Below, one piece after another: positions 1 to 8,435 of a stretch of 64,000 nucleotides of DNA (its first letter is position 1; each line of letters starts with the position of its first letter). This DNA comes from XYD12-FULL-36-8 sp964391015 (lineage in GTDB: Bacteria; Bacteroidota; Ignavibacteria; Ignavibacteriales; Ignavibacteriaceae), in contig CAYMKU010000013.1 in assembly GCA_964391015.1 (NCBI GenBank), positions 1 through 64,000 of the forward strand, in the 5' to 3' direction. A model generated the notes under the pieces. The model was not told the DNA's origin. It did not search any database and saw only the letters and a program-made list of their open reading frames with translations. The translations under genes and the position numbers were made by a program.

Positions 1-595
1 CACTCACATCAAACGGCGGCTGGAAAAACTTTATCAGCACATCATCATTAAAATCCTCAACGATTTCCTTTCCACTATATAGATCTTCTATATTTGTGAT
101 TCTGTCTGTTGTGTAATCTTCAGCCGGAATACCGAGCGCTTTGGCTTTCATTCTCAAGTTAACATCTTTTGTTACAAGAGTAACAGCCGCACCGTTTTTT
201 CTTTTATTTAGATCAAATGCAATGCTCAATATTCGATGATCGGAGTTATCCTCTTTGAAAATATCTTTTATCTCAGGATTAATCCCTTTTGATATTGCGA
301 TGCTGACCTTTCCAAATCCTTTTCCCATTGAAATACCGCCATCGAACAATGCTTTGCCGGTCAATGAATCCAAAGTGCGGGCAAACTCCCTTGCATTAAG
401 ATTGATTACTTGACTACCGCGTTTGAAATGGTCAAGTTCTTCAATAACCGGAAGCGGAACTACCACATTGTTTTCTTGAAACTGCCTGATTGAAGTTGCA
501 TCGTGAAGTATTACATTTGTATCGAGGATGAAAGTTTTGGGAGATTTTCGTTTTGAAGTGCCGATTTTGAAATCCTTTTTATTTTTTTTGTAAAT
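1..595 (-). CDS. PIN domain / PhoH-family protein, 5' part (runs off left edge)
   Basis: Minus-strand reading frame open from about 604 to the window edge, roughly 198 residues visible. It contains the PIN-domain opening TFILDTNVILHD, then PLPVIEELDHFKRG and the later motif VTLVTKDVNLRMKAKALG, which is the usual N-terminal half of YlaK/PhoH2-type proteins. In that family the PIN RNase domain is followed by a PhoH P-loop ATPase, which here would lie outside the window. No ATG, GTG or TTG starts the frame before the PIN motif. The nearest candidates are an ATT at 595 or a GTG at 600 that is one base out of frame across an eight-T run (582-589). The family call is firm; the exact start is not. 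Confidence 0.82.
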   Translation of the reverse strand, partial: MYKKNKKDFKIGTSKRKSPKTFILDTNVILHDATSIRQFQENNVVVPLPVIEELDHFKRGSQVINLNAREFARTLDSLTGKALFDGGISMGKGFGKVSIAISKGINPEIKDIFKEDNSDHRILSIAFDLNKRKNGAAVTLVTKDVNLRMKAKALGIPAEDYTTDRITNIEDLYSGKEIVEDFNDDVLIKFFQPPFDVS

Positions 596-604
596 ATCAC
601 AATT

Positions 605-956
605 TTATTTAGTTCTGACAAATTAGAATTTGATGTAGCTTTTTAAAAAAGTTGCTATAGTATGCTTATAACAAAATTTATCTTCGTTCTTTACTTCATA
701 ATAAACTTTTACTAAATTATATTTGGTGTGTATGTAGAGGGATTGCATACTATGTTTTACCATCCGATTAAATGATAAACACGGATAAAAATTATTATTT
801 GATTATATCAAAAATTCTAAAAAAATTATTTATAATGGATCCAACATTTATACAACTAAATAAGATATGATATTAGAATTATAGTATTTTTATATCTCGG
901 TTGACTGCTCGTAGTATTTATAATATTAAAATAATAGAGGGAAAAAGAGAGAACCA
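605..956. other. AT-rich divergent intergenic region
   Basis: About 350 bases between the leftward PhoH-family gene and the rightward MORN-like gene, so it should hold both promoters. A TATATTTG box (718-725) matches the Bacteroidota -7 element on the plus strand, but no convincing TTG lies at the right distance upstream and it is 230 bases from the next start. I see no gene, RNA or repeat in it. Confidence 0.4.
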
Positions 957-3443
957 ATGTTAAAACAAATTATTATTTTAATTATTGTTAATTTTTTAAT
1001 TGCATCATCACTCATTGCACAAATACCATCTTCCTCCAATTTTATAGACTTAGAAGGCCGTAAACAGGGATTTTGGACGATCCTATTTGACCGACATTGG
1101 ACAAAGACAGAAGATACTTCGCAAGTTTCATTTTACAGGATAGTCAATTTCAAAGATGGAAAACCATTGGGCAAAGTTTACGATTACTTTTTGTCAGGGA
1201 AGTTGCAGTGGGAAGGTTCCCTGCAAACAAATGACCCTGATACATTGATAGGTTTATCAGTTACCTATTACGACAATGGTCAGAAGCGGTCGGAAGGAAA
1301 CTACAAAAATGGGAGGCTAGACGGTAACTGGATTTTTTATCATCGCAATGGTCAATTATCATCAAGGATGATGTACAAAGAAGGAAAGGTCTGGGATATC
1401 CATATAGGGTTTGACTCAACCGGAAAACCAAGACCTAAAGGTACACTAAAATCAGGAAATGGTAGTGCTATAATTTATTTTCCGAACGGGCAGAAAGAGT
1501 CGGAAGGAGCATATAAAAACGGTCTGAGAAACGGCAAGTGGACCGAATGGTACGAAGACAGCAGCAAATGCGAAGGGATATATGCAAAGGGAGAAAAGGA
1601 AGGCAAGTGGGTATTTTGGTATTCGGATGGCAAGAAGCAATTTGAAGGTGACTACAAGAAAGGAATACTTGTGGGCTATTGGACAACTTGGGAAAAGAAT
1701 GATTCCATCGGAGGAGGTACATACGTTAACGGAGAAAAGCATGGTGCATGGGTCGAATGGTATCAGGATGGATCCAAATGGGAAGGAAATTACGAAAACG
1801 GGAAACGTCATGGGGAATGGAAATCATTGAATGCAGATAAATCGAAATCTGAAGGTCAGTTCCAGAATGATCAGAAGTCCGGTACATGGAATTCATTCTA
1901 CCAAGATGGCAAGAAATGGATTGAGGGAGATTACCTGAAAGGTAAGAAGATTGGACAATGGACTTACTGGGGTACGGACGGCACTCTCGGAGGTGGAAAG
2001 TATAATTATAATGGTAAGCAAGAGAGTCAATGGATTGAGTATTATTCCGACAGCACGAAAGCGGTAGGTTCGTATGTTGATGGCGAGAAGGAGGGCAAGT
2101 GGACATTTTGGTACAAGAATGGTAACAAAGAGCGAGAAGGAGAATTCAAGGGTGGACTAGAACATGGCCACTGGAATCTCTGGGGAAAGAATGATTCACT
2201 AGGAGGAGGAGAATTCGCCGAAGGGCAGAAGGTTGGGCATTGGATTTGGTGGTATCCTGATAGTAGCAAGGCAGAAGGTAATTATGTATCTAATCTGCAA
2301 CAAGGTTTATGGAAGGTCTGGTATCCTAACGGCTCCTTGAGATCCGAGGGTGAATATGTTGATAGTCTTCAGGTGGGCAAATGGATAGAATGGAGCGTAA
2401 AAGGTGAAGAAGGAGGTGGGCAATTCACCAATGGAAAGAAAGTTGGTCATTGGGTTGAGTGGTATCAGGATAGCAGCAAAGCCGAAGGGTCTTATTTGGA
2501 TGGGAAGGAAGAAGGTAAATGGACATTTTGGTACGCCAATGGGAAGAAGTCATCAGAGGGAGACTTCAAAGCTGGGAAACGAATAGGTAAGTGGATCGAT
2601 TGGAGTATTACGGGAACACTTGGCGGTGGAAAATACAATGACAACGGTGAGAAGGAGGGTCAATGGATTGAGTATTTCTCTGATAGCACGAGGGCGGAAG
2701 GTTCTTATACCAAAGGCAAAGCAGAGGGTAAGTGGACATTTTTGTACGCCAATGGGAAGAAGCATGTGGAAGGGAACCTCGTAAATGGTGAGCAAGAAGG
2801 TGAATGGAACATTTGGGGAATTAATGATTCATTAGGAGGTGGGCAATTCGTAAAGGGAAAGAAAGTTGGACAGTGGATCGAGTGGTATCAGGATAGCAGT
2901 AAAGCCGAAGGATTTTATTTGGACGGGAAGGAAGAAGGAAAGTGGACGATATTCAGATCCGAAGGAGGAAAAGAGGAAGAAGGAGAATACGTTCATGGTA
3001 TGAGAATTGGAACATGGAGAAAATACTTTGCTAACGGAGATAGGGGCGAATTCAAGTATTTAAATAATTTATCAGGGGAGTTGACCTTGTTCGATGAGAT
3101 GGGCAGGAAGTACGCAGCAGGGCAAACTCAGAAAGGTGACTGGGAAGGCTCCTGGACTTTTTGGGATACGACAGGCGCTAAGAGACAATCTGGTAATTAC
3201 AGGAAGAACAAACGCGAGGGGGAGTGGTTCTATTGGCAAAGAGACGGCAACCCATCTTTTCAAGGTCGGTTTGTAAACGGTAAGAAAAGCGGCCGATGGA
3301 AAGAATGGCTCGGGTACGGTGAGTGGCAGGAAGGAGAATATATCGATGACACAATGGTTGGTTCATGGAAATTATACTCAGCTACTGGCCGCTTGAAAGA
3401 TGAGTGTCAAATCTCAAACGGCAAAACGAAGTGGGAAAAGTAA
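957..3443 (+). CDS. exported giant MORN-like (YwqK-type) repeat protein
   Basis: 828 residues. Residues 1-22 form a signal peptide ending in a typical SLIAQ cleavage region. The rest is about 31 tandem repeats of roughly 23 residues with the pattern xW-x-xWY-x-NGKK-x-EG-x-Y-x-x-G-x-x-x-G, as in MORN_2/YwqK proteins. From about residue 180 to 680 the repeats come in a period of three: one type with DSSKAEG, one with NGKK, one with NDSLGGG, giving a 69-71 residue superunit seen about seven times. No catalytic domain and no T9SS C-terminal domain is visible. It is probably periplasmic or surface-located; the partner is unknown. Base composition is visibly richer in G than in neighbouring genes, partly because of Gly, Trp, Glu and Lys. 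A function as a YwqK-type antitoxin is not supported, since no toxin gene is adjacent. Confidence 0.8.
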   Translation: MLKQIIILIIVNFLIASSLIAQIPSSSNFIDLEGRKQGFWTILFDRHWTKTEDTSQVSFYRIVNFKDGKPLGKVYDYFLSGKLQWEGSLQTNDPDTLIGLSVTYYDNGQKRSEGNYKNGRLDGNWIFYHRNGQLSSRMMYKEGKVWDIHIGFDSTGKPRPKGTLKSGNGSAIIYFPNGQKESEGAYKNGLRNGKWTEWYEDSSKCEGIYAKGEKEGKWVFWYSDGKKQFEGDYKKGILVGYWTTWEKNDSIGGGTYVNGEKHGAWVEWYQDGSKWEGNYENGKRHGEWKSLNADKSKSEGQFQNDQKSGTWNSFYQDGKKWIEGDYLKGKKIGQWTYWGTDGTLGGGKYNYNGKQESQWIEYYSDSTKAVGSYVDGEKEGKWTFWYKNGNKEREGEFKGGLEHGHWNLWGKNDSLGGGEFAEGQKVGHWIWWYPDSSKAEGNYVSNLQQGLWKVWYPNGSLRSEGEYVDSLQVGKWIEWSVKGEEGGGQFTNGKKVGHWVEWYQDSSKAEGSYLDGKEEGKWTFWYANGKKSSEGDFKAGKRIGKWIDWSITGTLGGGKYNDNGEKEGQWIEYFSDSTRAEGSYTKGKAEGKWTFLYANGKKHVEGNLVNGEQEGEWNIWGINDSLGGGQFVKGKKVGQWIEWYQDSSKAEGFYLDGKEEGKWTIFRSEGGKEEEGEYVHGMRIGTWRKYFANGDRGEFKYLNNLSGELTLFDEMGRKYAAGQTQKGDWEGSWTFWDTTGAKRQSGNYRKNKREGEWFYWQRDGNPSFQGRFVNGKKSGRWKEWLGYGEWQEGEYIDDTMVGSWKLYSATGRLKDECQISNGKTKWEK

Positions 3444-3801
3444 TTGTTTTTTTGCCCATGATTCACACCAACTTCACATGACAAACCACCCAATCGACGT
3501 TCGCTCGTTTGCAGAATGCTTAATGACTTGTACTCATTCATCACCGCGATCAGTTTAAGGTTATGTATGCAGCGTTGCTTTGCCTTCAGATATTTTCACC
3601 ATACTTATAAAAATAATTCGTATCAAATTACCCACGGTCTATTATTTTAAGCGCTAAATAGCATTCTAAAAAAAATTCCAATCAAATTGCTACTTCACCT
3701 TGTTTAACATATATTTAACACAAAAATTTTGAACCTTTGCCAAAGATAGTTTTATTACAACCAACACTTGTATTTGAAATAATTTTAGAGTCTATCATTC
3801 G

Positions 3802-3829
3802 TAGCCACTCAATGAGTGGCTATTTTTTT
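3802..3829 (+). terminator. intrinsic terminator or carA leader attenuator
   Basis: Arms TAGCCACTCA and TGAGTGGCTA enclose a single-base loop and are followed by seven T residues. It lies 359 bases after the MORN-like gene and 73 bases before carA. It could end the upstream transcript or act as an attenuator in a carA leader. The sequence does not decide between the two. Confidence 0.6.
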
Positions 3830-3830
3830 G

Positions 3831-3877
3831 ACCTCACCCCTTCCCTCTCCTTACTAAGGAGAGGGCGAGGGAGAGGT
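3831..3877. repeat. palindromic intergenic element before carA
   Basis: CCCTCTCCTT (3843-3852) and AAGGAGAGGG (3856-3865) form a perfect 10-base stem with loop ACT. An outer pair, ACCTC/GAGGT, extends the hairpin to 3831-3877. CT/GA-rich palindromes of this kind are commonly dispersed repeats in bacterial genomes; whether this one is repeated elsewhere cannot be seen from the window. Confidence 0.55.
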
Positions 3878-3901
3878 TAATACGAAATAACAACTATAGA
3901 A

Positions 3902-4966
3902 ATGACAAAAGCTAAACTAATTCTTGAAGACGGAGCTGAGTTTATAGGTGAAAGCTTCGGCTACCAAAAAGCAACAAACGGAGAAGTTGTTTTTAATACC
4001 GGAATGGTTGGTTATCCTGAAACTATGACTGACCCATCTTATCGCGGACAGATATTAGTCTGCACCTACCCGCTAATTGGAAATTATGGCATACCGGGAA
4101 ATGAAAAGGAACATAACCTTTATAAGTATTTTGAATCAGATGAAATTCATGTGAGAGCTTTAATTGTATCCGATTATTCAGAAGAATATGATCATTGGAA
4201 TTCGAAAAAATCACTTTCTGATTGGATGGTTGAGCACAAAATTCCAGGCATAACAGGAATTGATACGAGAATGTTGACACGCCATCTTCGTGAAAAAGGA
4301 ACAATGTCAGGAAAAATTGTTTTTGATGAAAACGATAAAACTGATTTTCAGAATGTTAACTCAACCGATTTAGTTGCCGAAGTTAGTGTAAAAGAACCTA
4401 CCGAGTACAAACGTAATAGAAAAAAAATAATTTTGGTTGACTGCGGCACGAAGAATAATATCATCAAAGCATTTTTAGGAAGGAATATTTCTGTACTGAG
4501 AGTTCCATATAATTATGATTTTTCAAAAGAAAAAGCTAACGGGATTTTAATCTCTAACGGACCAGGTGATCCTAAAATGTGTAGAGCAACCATCCAAAAC
4601 ACGAAGAAAGCCATTGAAAAAAATATTCCTATACTCGGCATTTGTTTAGGAAGTCAAATTTTAGCACTCGCTGCTGGAGCTAATACATACAAGCTCAAAT
4701 ACGGGCATCGAGGTCATAATCAGCCGTGCAACGAACACGGCACAAAGCGGTGCTACATCACTTCACAAAACCACGGTTATGCAGTTGAAAGTGAAACACT
4801 CCCTGAAGATTGGCGCGAGTGGTTTACAAACGATAATGATGGAACTAATGAAGGTATAATTCATATTTCAAAACCGTTTTTTGCAGCACAGTTTCATCCT
4901 GAAGCATCGCCAGGACCTGATGACAGCGAATTTATCTTTGACATGTTTGTGAGAACACTACACTAA
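3902..4966 (+). CDS. carA: carbamoyl-phosphate synthase small (glutaminase) subunit
   Basis: 354 residues, normal for CarA. It hydrolyses glutamine and passes ammonia to CarB for carbamoyl phosphate, the precursor of pyrimidines and arginine, in the cytoplasm. The N-terminal CPSase small-chain domain carries FNTGMVGYPETMTDPSY. The class I amidotransferase domain has the nucleophile Cys248 in GICLGSQ and the His332/Glu334 pair in QFHPEASPGP. The ATG at 3902 gives the usual N-terminus MTKAKLILEDG. carB follows on the same strand after 156 bases that hold palindromic repeats. Identification is certain. Confidence 0.97.
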   Translation: MTKAKLILEDGAEFIGESFGYQKATNGEVVFNTGMVGYPETMTDPSYRGQILVCTYPLIGNYGIPGNEKEHNLYKYFESDEIHVRALIVSDYSEEYDHWNSKKSLSDWMVEHKIPGITGIDTRMLTRHLREKGTMSGKIVFDENDKTDFQNVNSTDLVAEVSVKEPTEYKRNRKKIILVDCGTKNNIIKAFLGRNISVLRVPYNYDFSKEKANGILISNGPGDPKMCRATIQNTKKAIEKNIPILGICLGSQILALAAGANTYKLKYGHRGHNQPCNEHGTKRCYITSQNHGYAVESETLPEDWREWFTNDNDGTNEGIIHISKPFFAAQFHPEASPGPDDSEFIFDMFVRTLH

Positions 4967-4973
4967 ATTATAG

Positions 4974-4987
4974 TGGACTAAAGTCCA
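4974..4987. repeat. small palindrome in the carA-carB gap
   Basis: TGGACT and AGTCCA separated by AA, starting eight bases after the carA stop. With the larger palindrome at 5011-5034 it makes a composite palindromic element between the two carbamoyl-phosphate synthase genes. Confidence 0.5.
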
Positions 4988-5010
4988 ATAAGCCGTGGGT
5001 TTAGTGCCTT

Positions 5011-5034
5011 AACCCCAGCCTTAAGGCTGGGGTT
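5011..5034. repeat. perfect 24-base palindrome between carA and carB
   Basis: A perfect self-complementary sequence with core CCCCAGCCTTAAGGCTGGGG. There is no T-tract, so it is not a standard terminator. It probably belongs to a dispersed palindromic family or forms an mRNA processing or stabilising hairpin. It lies 45 bases after carA and 89 bases before carB. Confidence 0.65.
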
Positions 5035-5122
5035 ACTATAAAACCTTTACGAATGGCTTTAGCCTTGAATTTATTTTTAGACCATTAACTTATCAAAGGA
5101 AAATAGATAACGATAAACGACA

Positions 5123-8100
5123 ATGATCAAAAAAGGTAAGCCAAAAAAAGTTCTGATTCTCGGATCTGGTGCACTTCAAATTGGACAAGCAGGTGAATTT
5201 GATTACTCCGGCAGTCAGGCAATCAAAGCATTAAAAGAAGATGGCATTGGATCCGTTCTTATAAATCCGAATATTGCAACCATACAAACCTCAGAAGATT
5301 TTGCTGACAAAGTTTATTTTCTTCCTATCAAAACTGAATTCGTTGAAAAAATAATTGAAAAAGAACAACCTGACGGAATGCTGTTGCAGTTTGGTGGCCA
5401 AACCGCGCTGAATGTTGGTGTTGATCTTTTTGAAAAAGGAATACTAAGTAAACATAATATAAAAGTCTTAGGAACTCCCGTAGAAGCAATCCAATCAACC
5501 GAAGATAGATTACTCTTTGCACAAAAGGTAACTGAGATTGGATTAAAAGTTGCAATAAGCAAGACAGCACAAAATGTTGAGGAAGCAATTCATTCTGCTC
5601 GCTCAATCGGTTATCCAGTAATGGTTAGAATTGCCTATGCTCTTGGCGGGCTCGGTTCAGGAATCGTAAACAATGAAGCAGAACTACTTGATAAAGCACG
5701 ACGAGCTTTCGCGTTCACCAATCAAATTTTAATTGAAGAATCCCTTTACGGCTGGAAAGAAGTTGAGTATGAAATTGTGCGCGACAAGTACAACAATTGC
5801 ATCACAATATGTTCAATGGAAAATATTGATCCGATGGGAATTCATACCGGTGACAGTGTTGTAATTGCTCCAGTTCAAACTCTATCTGCACAAGAGAACT
5901 TTAAGCTTCGTTCTATTGGAATAAAACTAATCCGTCATCTCGGAGTTGTTGGTGAATGCAACATTCAATATGCTCTTGATCCAAAATCAGATGATTACAG
6001 AATAATTGAAGTAAATGCAAGATTGAGCAGAAGCTCCGCGCTCGCATCAAAAGCTACTGGTTATCCGCTCGCGTTCATAGCTACAAAGCTTGCAGTTGGT
6101 TATGCACTAAATGAAATAGAAAACATAATCACAAAAGAAACATCAGCTTGTTTTGAACCGGCACTAGATTACGTTGCACTGAAATTCCCTCGATGGGATT
6201 TGCAAAAGTTCAGGTTAGTCAGCACACAGCTTGGTTCAGAAATGAAATCGGTTGGTGAAGTTATGTCACTAGGAAGAAGCTTCGAAGAAGTTCTGCAAAA
6301 AGCAATTCGAATGCTTGATGTTGGATTGAATGGATTTGCTTGCAACGATTTAGAATTCCAAAACCTGGATAGAGAACTCTCTGAACCAACGGATAAAAGA
6401 ATTTTTGCAATTGCTTCTTCCTTACAGCAAGGTTATTCGGTTGATAGAATTCACGAGCTGACAAAAATATCGAAATGGTTCCTTTTCAAAATGAAGAACA
6501 TTATTGACGCTGAAAAAATATTGACGGGAAAAACTTTACCGCAAGTTGATTATGATCTCCTAAAAGTTGCTAAACAAAAAGGATTTTCCGACAACCAAAT
6601 TGCAATGTTAACTAATTCAAGTGAAATGGAGGTTCGAAATCTTAGAAAGAAGTGGAATATTACTCCTAGCATTAAACAAATTGACACTTTAGCAGCAGAA
6701 TATCCTGCACAAACAAATTATTTGTACCTCACTTACAATGGAAACGAAGATGACATCAAAACCTCTGATGCAAATCAAATAATTGTTTTGGGAAGCGGAG
6801 CTTATAGAATCGGTTCTTCTGTGGAGTTTGACTGGTGCTGTGTTAATGCCGTAATGACTCTAAGTGAGCTTGAGTATAAAACTATAATGATTAACTGCAA
6901 TCCTGAAACTGTCAGCACTGATTACGACACTTGCGATAAACTATACTTTGAAGAATTATCTCTTGAACGTGTGCTCGATATTTACGAAAAAGAATTACCT
7001 GAAGGATTGATTGTTTCGATGGGTGGACAAATTCCGAACAATCTTGCAGTAAAGCTACACAAAACAGGTGTGAAGGTTTTAGGAACCTCTCCTGAGCAAA
7101 TCGACAATGCAGAGAACCGTCACAAGTTCTCACAAATTTTAGATAACTATGATATTGACCAGCCTGAATGGAAAGAGCTTACTAGTCTTAATGAAGCAAA
7201 AAATTTCGCTAATAAGGTCAGTTATCCCGTACTTATTAGACCAAGTTATGTCCTGAGCGGTGCAGCTATGAGCATTGTTCTTACAGAAAATGAATTGGAA
7301 GAATATCTGCGTAAAGCAACTGAAATCAACAGAGAACACCCAGTAGTTATTAGCAAGTTTATCATTGATGCAAGAGAAATCGAAGTTGATGCTGTTGCTG
7401 ATAACGGAAAACTATTTTGTTATGCAATTTCCGAACATGTTGAGAACGCAGGAGTTCATTCGGGAGATGCAACTATTGTACTTCCACCTCAAAGAACATA
7501 CCTGGAAACTATGCGCCGAGTTAAAATAATTACAAAGCGAATAGCCGAAGCTCTCCAAATTACCGGACCTTTCAATATTCAGTTTATCGCAAAGGATAAT
7601 GAAGTTAAGGTGATTGAATGTAATCTCAGAGCATCGAGAAGCTTTCCATTCGTATCAAAAACTTTAAAGATTAATTTCATTAACATTGCAACAAGATTAA
7701 TGCTCGGAGAAAAAGTAGCTAAGATTGATAAATCATCTTTTGATCTTGATTATGTGGGAGTCAAAGCCTCCCAATTTTCATTTACAAGATTAAAAGGTTC
7801 CGATCCTGTTATTGGTGTTGAAATGTCATCTACTGGTGAAGTTGCTTGTATGGGCGACGATTTTAACGAAGCATTTCTGAAAAGTGTTGTTTCGACCGGT
7901 TACAGAATACCTGAAAAAGCTGTGCTGCTTTCCACAGGTACTCTAAGAGATAAAGCTGAACTTTTAGAAGATATAAGAAAACTTTATGAAACAGGGATAA
8001 AATTCTACGCAACAAGAGGTACTTCGGATTTTCTCCAGAAAAATAGGATAGAAACTGAAATGTTACATTGGCCATTAGATAAATTGGAACCAAATATCTT

Positions 8101-8317
8101 AACCTATCTGAGCGAAGGTAAGATTGATTTAGTAATTAACATCCCAAAATCCTCCGAGAAAGTAGATCTTGACAACGATTATCTAATACGAAGAAAAGCT
8201 ATTGATCTTAATATTCCGCTAATAACGAATCTTCAATTTGCAAAAAGATTTATTAAAGCCTTAAAACGGTACAGCACTTCCAATCTCTCAATTAAAAGCT
8301 GGGATGAGTATAATTAA
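5123..8317 (+). CDS. carB: carbamoyl-phosphate synthase large subunit
   Basis: 1064 residues, full length for CarB. Two homologous ATP-grasp halves are visible: the first begins VLILGSGALQIGQAGEFDYSG near residue 10, the second begins IIVLGSGAYRIGSSVEFDWC near 553. A C-terminal methylglyoxal-synthase-like regulatory domain starts around residue 945. It makes carbamoyl phosphate from bicarbonate, ammonia channelled from CarA, and two ATP. It is the second gene of carAB. Nothing appears truncated or shifted. Confidence 0.97.
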   Translation: MIKKGKPKKVLILGSGALQIGQAGEFDYSGSQAIKALKEDGIGSVLINPNIATIQTSEDFADKVYFLPIKTEFVEKIIEKEQPDGMLLQFGGQTALNVGVDLFEKGILSKHNIKVLGTPVEAIQSTEDRLLFAQKVTEIGLKVAISKTAQNVEEAIHSARSIGYPVMVRIAYALGGLGSGIVNNEAELLDKARRAFAFTNQILIEESLYGWKEVEYEIVRDKYNNCITICSMENIDPMGIHTGDSVVIAPVQTLSAQENFKLRSIGIKLIRHLGVVGECNIQYALDPKSDDYRIIEVNARLSRSSALASKATGYPLAFIATKLAVGYALNEIENIITKETSACFEPALDYVALKFPRWDLQKFRLVSTQLGSEMKSVGEVMSLGRSFEEVLQKAIRMLDVGLNGFACNDLEFQNLDRELSEPTDKRIFAIASSLQQGYSVDRIHELTKISKWFLFKMKNIIDAEKILTGKTLPQVDYDLLKVAKQKGFSDNQIAMLTNSSEMEVRNLRKKWNITPSIKQIDTLAAEYPAQTNYLYLTYNGNEDDIKTSDANQIIVLGSGAYRIGSSVEFDWCCVNAVMTLSELEYKTIMINCNPETVSTDYDTCDKLYFEELSLERVLDIYEKELPEGLIVSMGGQIPNNLAVKLHKTGVKVLGTSPEQIDNAENRHKFSQILDNYDIDQPEWKELTSLNEAKNFANKVSYPVLIRPSYVLSGAAMSIVLTENELEEYLRKATEINREHPVVISKFIIDAREIEVDAVADNGKLFCYAISEHVENAGVHSGDATIVLPPQRTYLETMRRVKIITKRIAEALQITGPFNIQFIAKDNEVKVIECNLRASRSFPFVSKTLKINFINIATRLMLGEKVAKIDKSSFDLDYVGVKASQFSFTRLKGSDPVIGVEMSSTGEVACMGDDFNEAFLKSVVSTGYRIPEKAVLLSTGTLRDKAELLEDIRKLYETGIKFYATRGTSDFLQKNRIETEMLHWPLDKLEPNILTYLSEGKIDLVINIPKSSEKVDLDNDYLIRRKAIDLNIPLITNLQFAKRFIKALKRYSTSNLSIKSWDEYN

Positions 8318-8435
8318 AAATCAGCCAAATCTGTGCCATCTGTGTGCTATTGATTTTTTTCGTTTTCCTTCTTGCTGAAAAGCCAAATTAGAATTAACTT
8401 GCTTAAGAATTTCCTTTCAACTAATGGGCATAAGT

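Larger units (their letters stand above)
3444..3901. other. intergenic region before carA with two hairpins
   Basis: About 460 bases without a gene. The right end holds a hairpin with a T-tract (3802-3829) and a long imperfect palindrome (3831-3877), described separately. The remainder is AT-rich and shows nothing I can name; the carA promoter is presumably here. Confidence 0.5.

Noticed and set aside
1452..3366. Several minus-strand and frame-shifted open frames inside the MORN-like gene
   Set aside because: They are shadows of the repeat codons, with Pro/Ser/Cys-rich complements of the Gly/Lys/Trp repeats.
957..3443. MORN-like protein as a YwqK-type antitoxin
   Set aside because: It has a signal peptide and 828 residues, and no toxin gene is adjacent.
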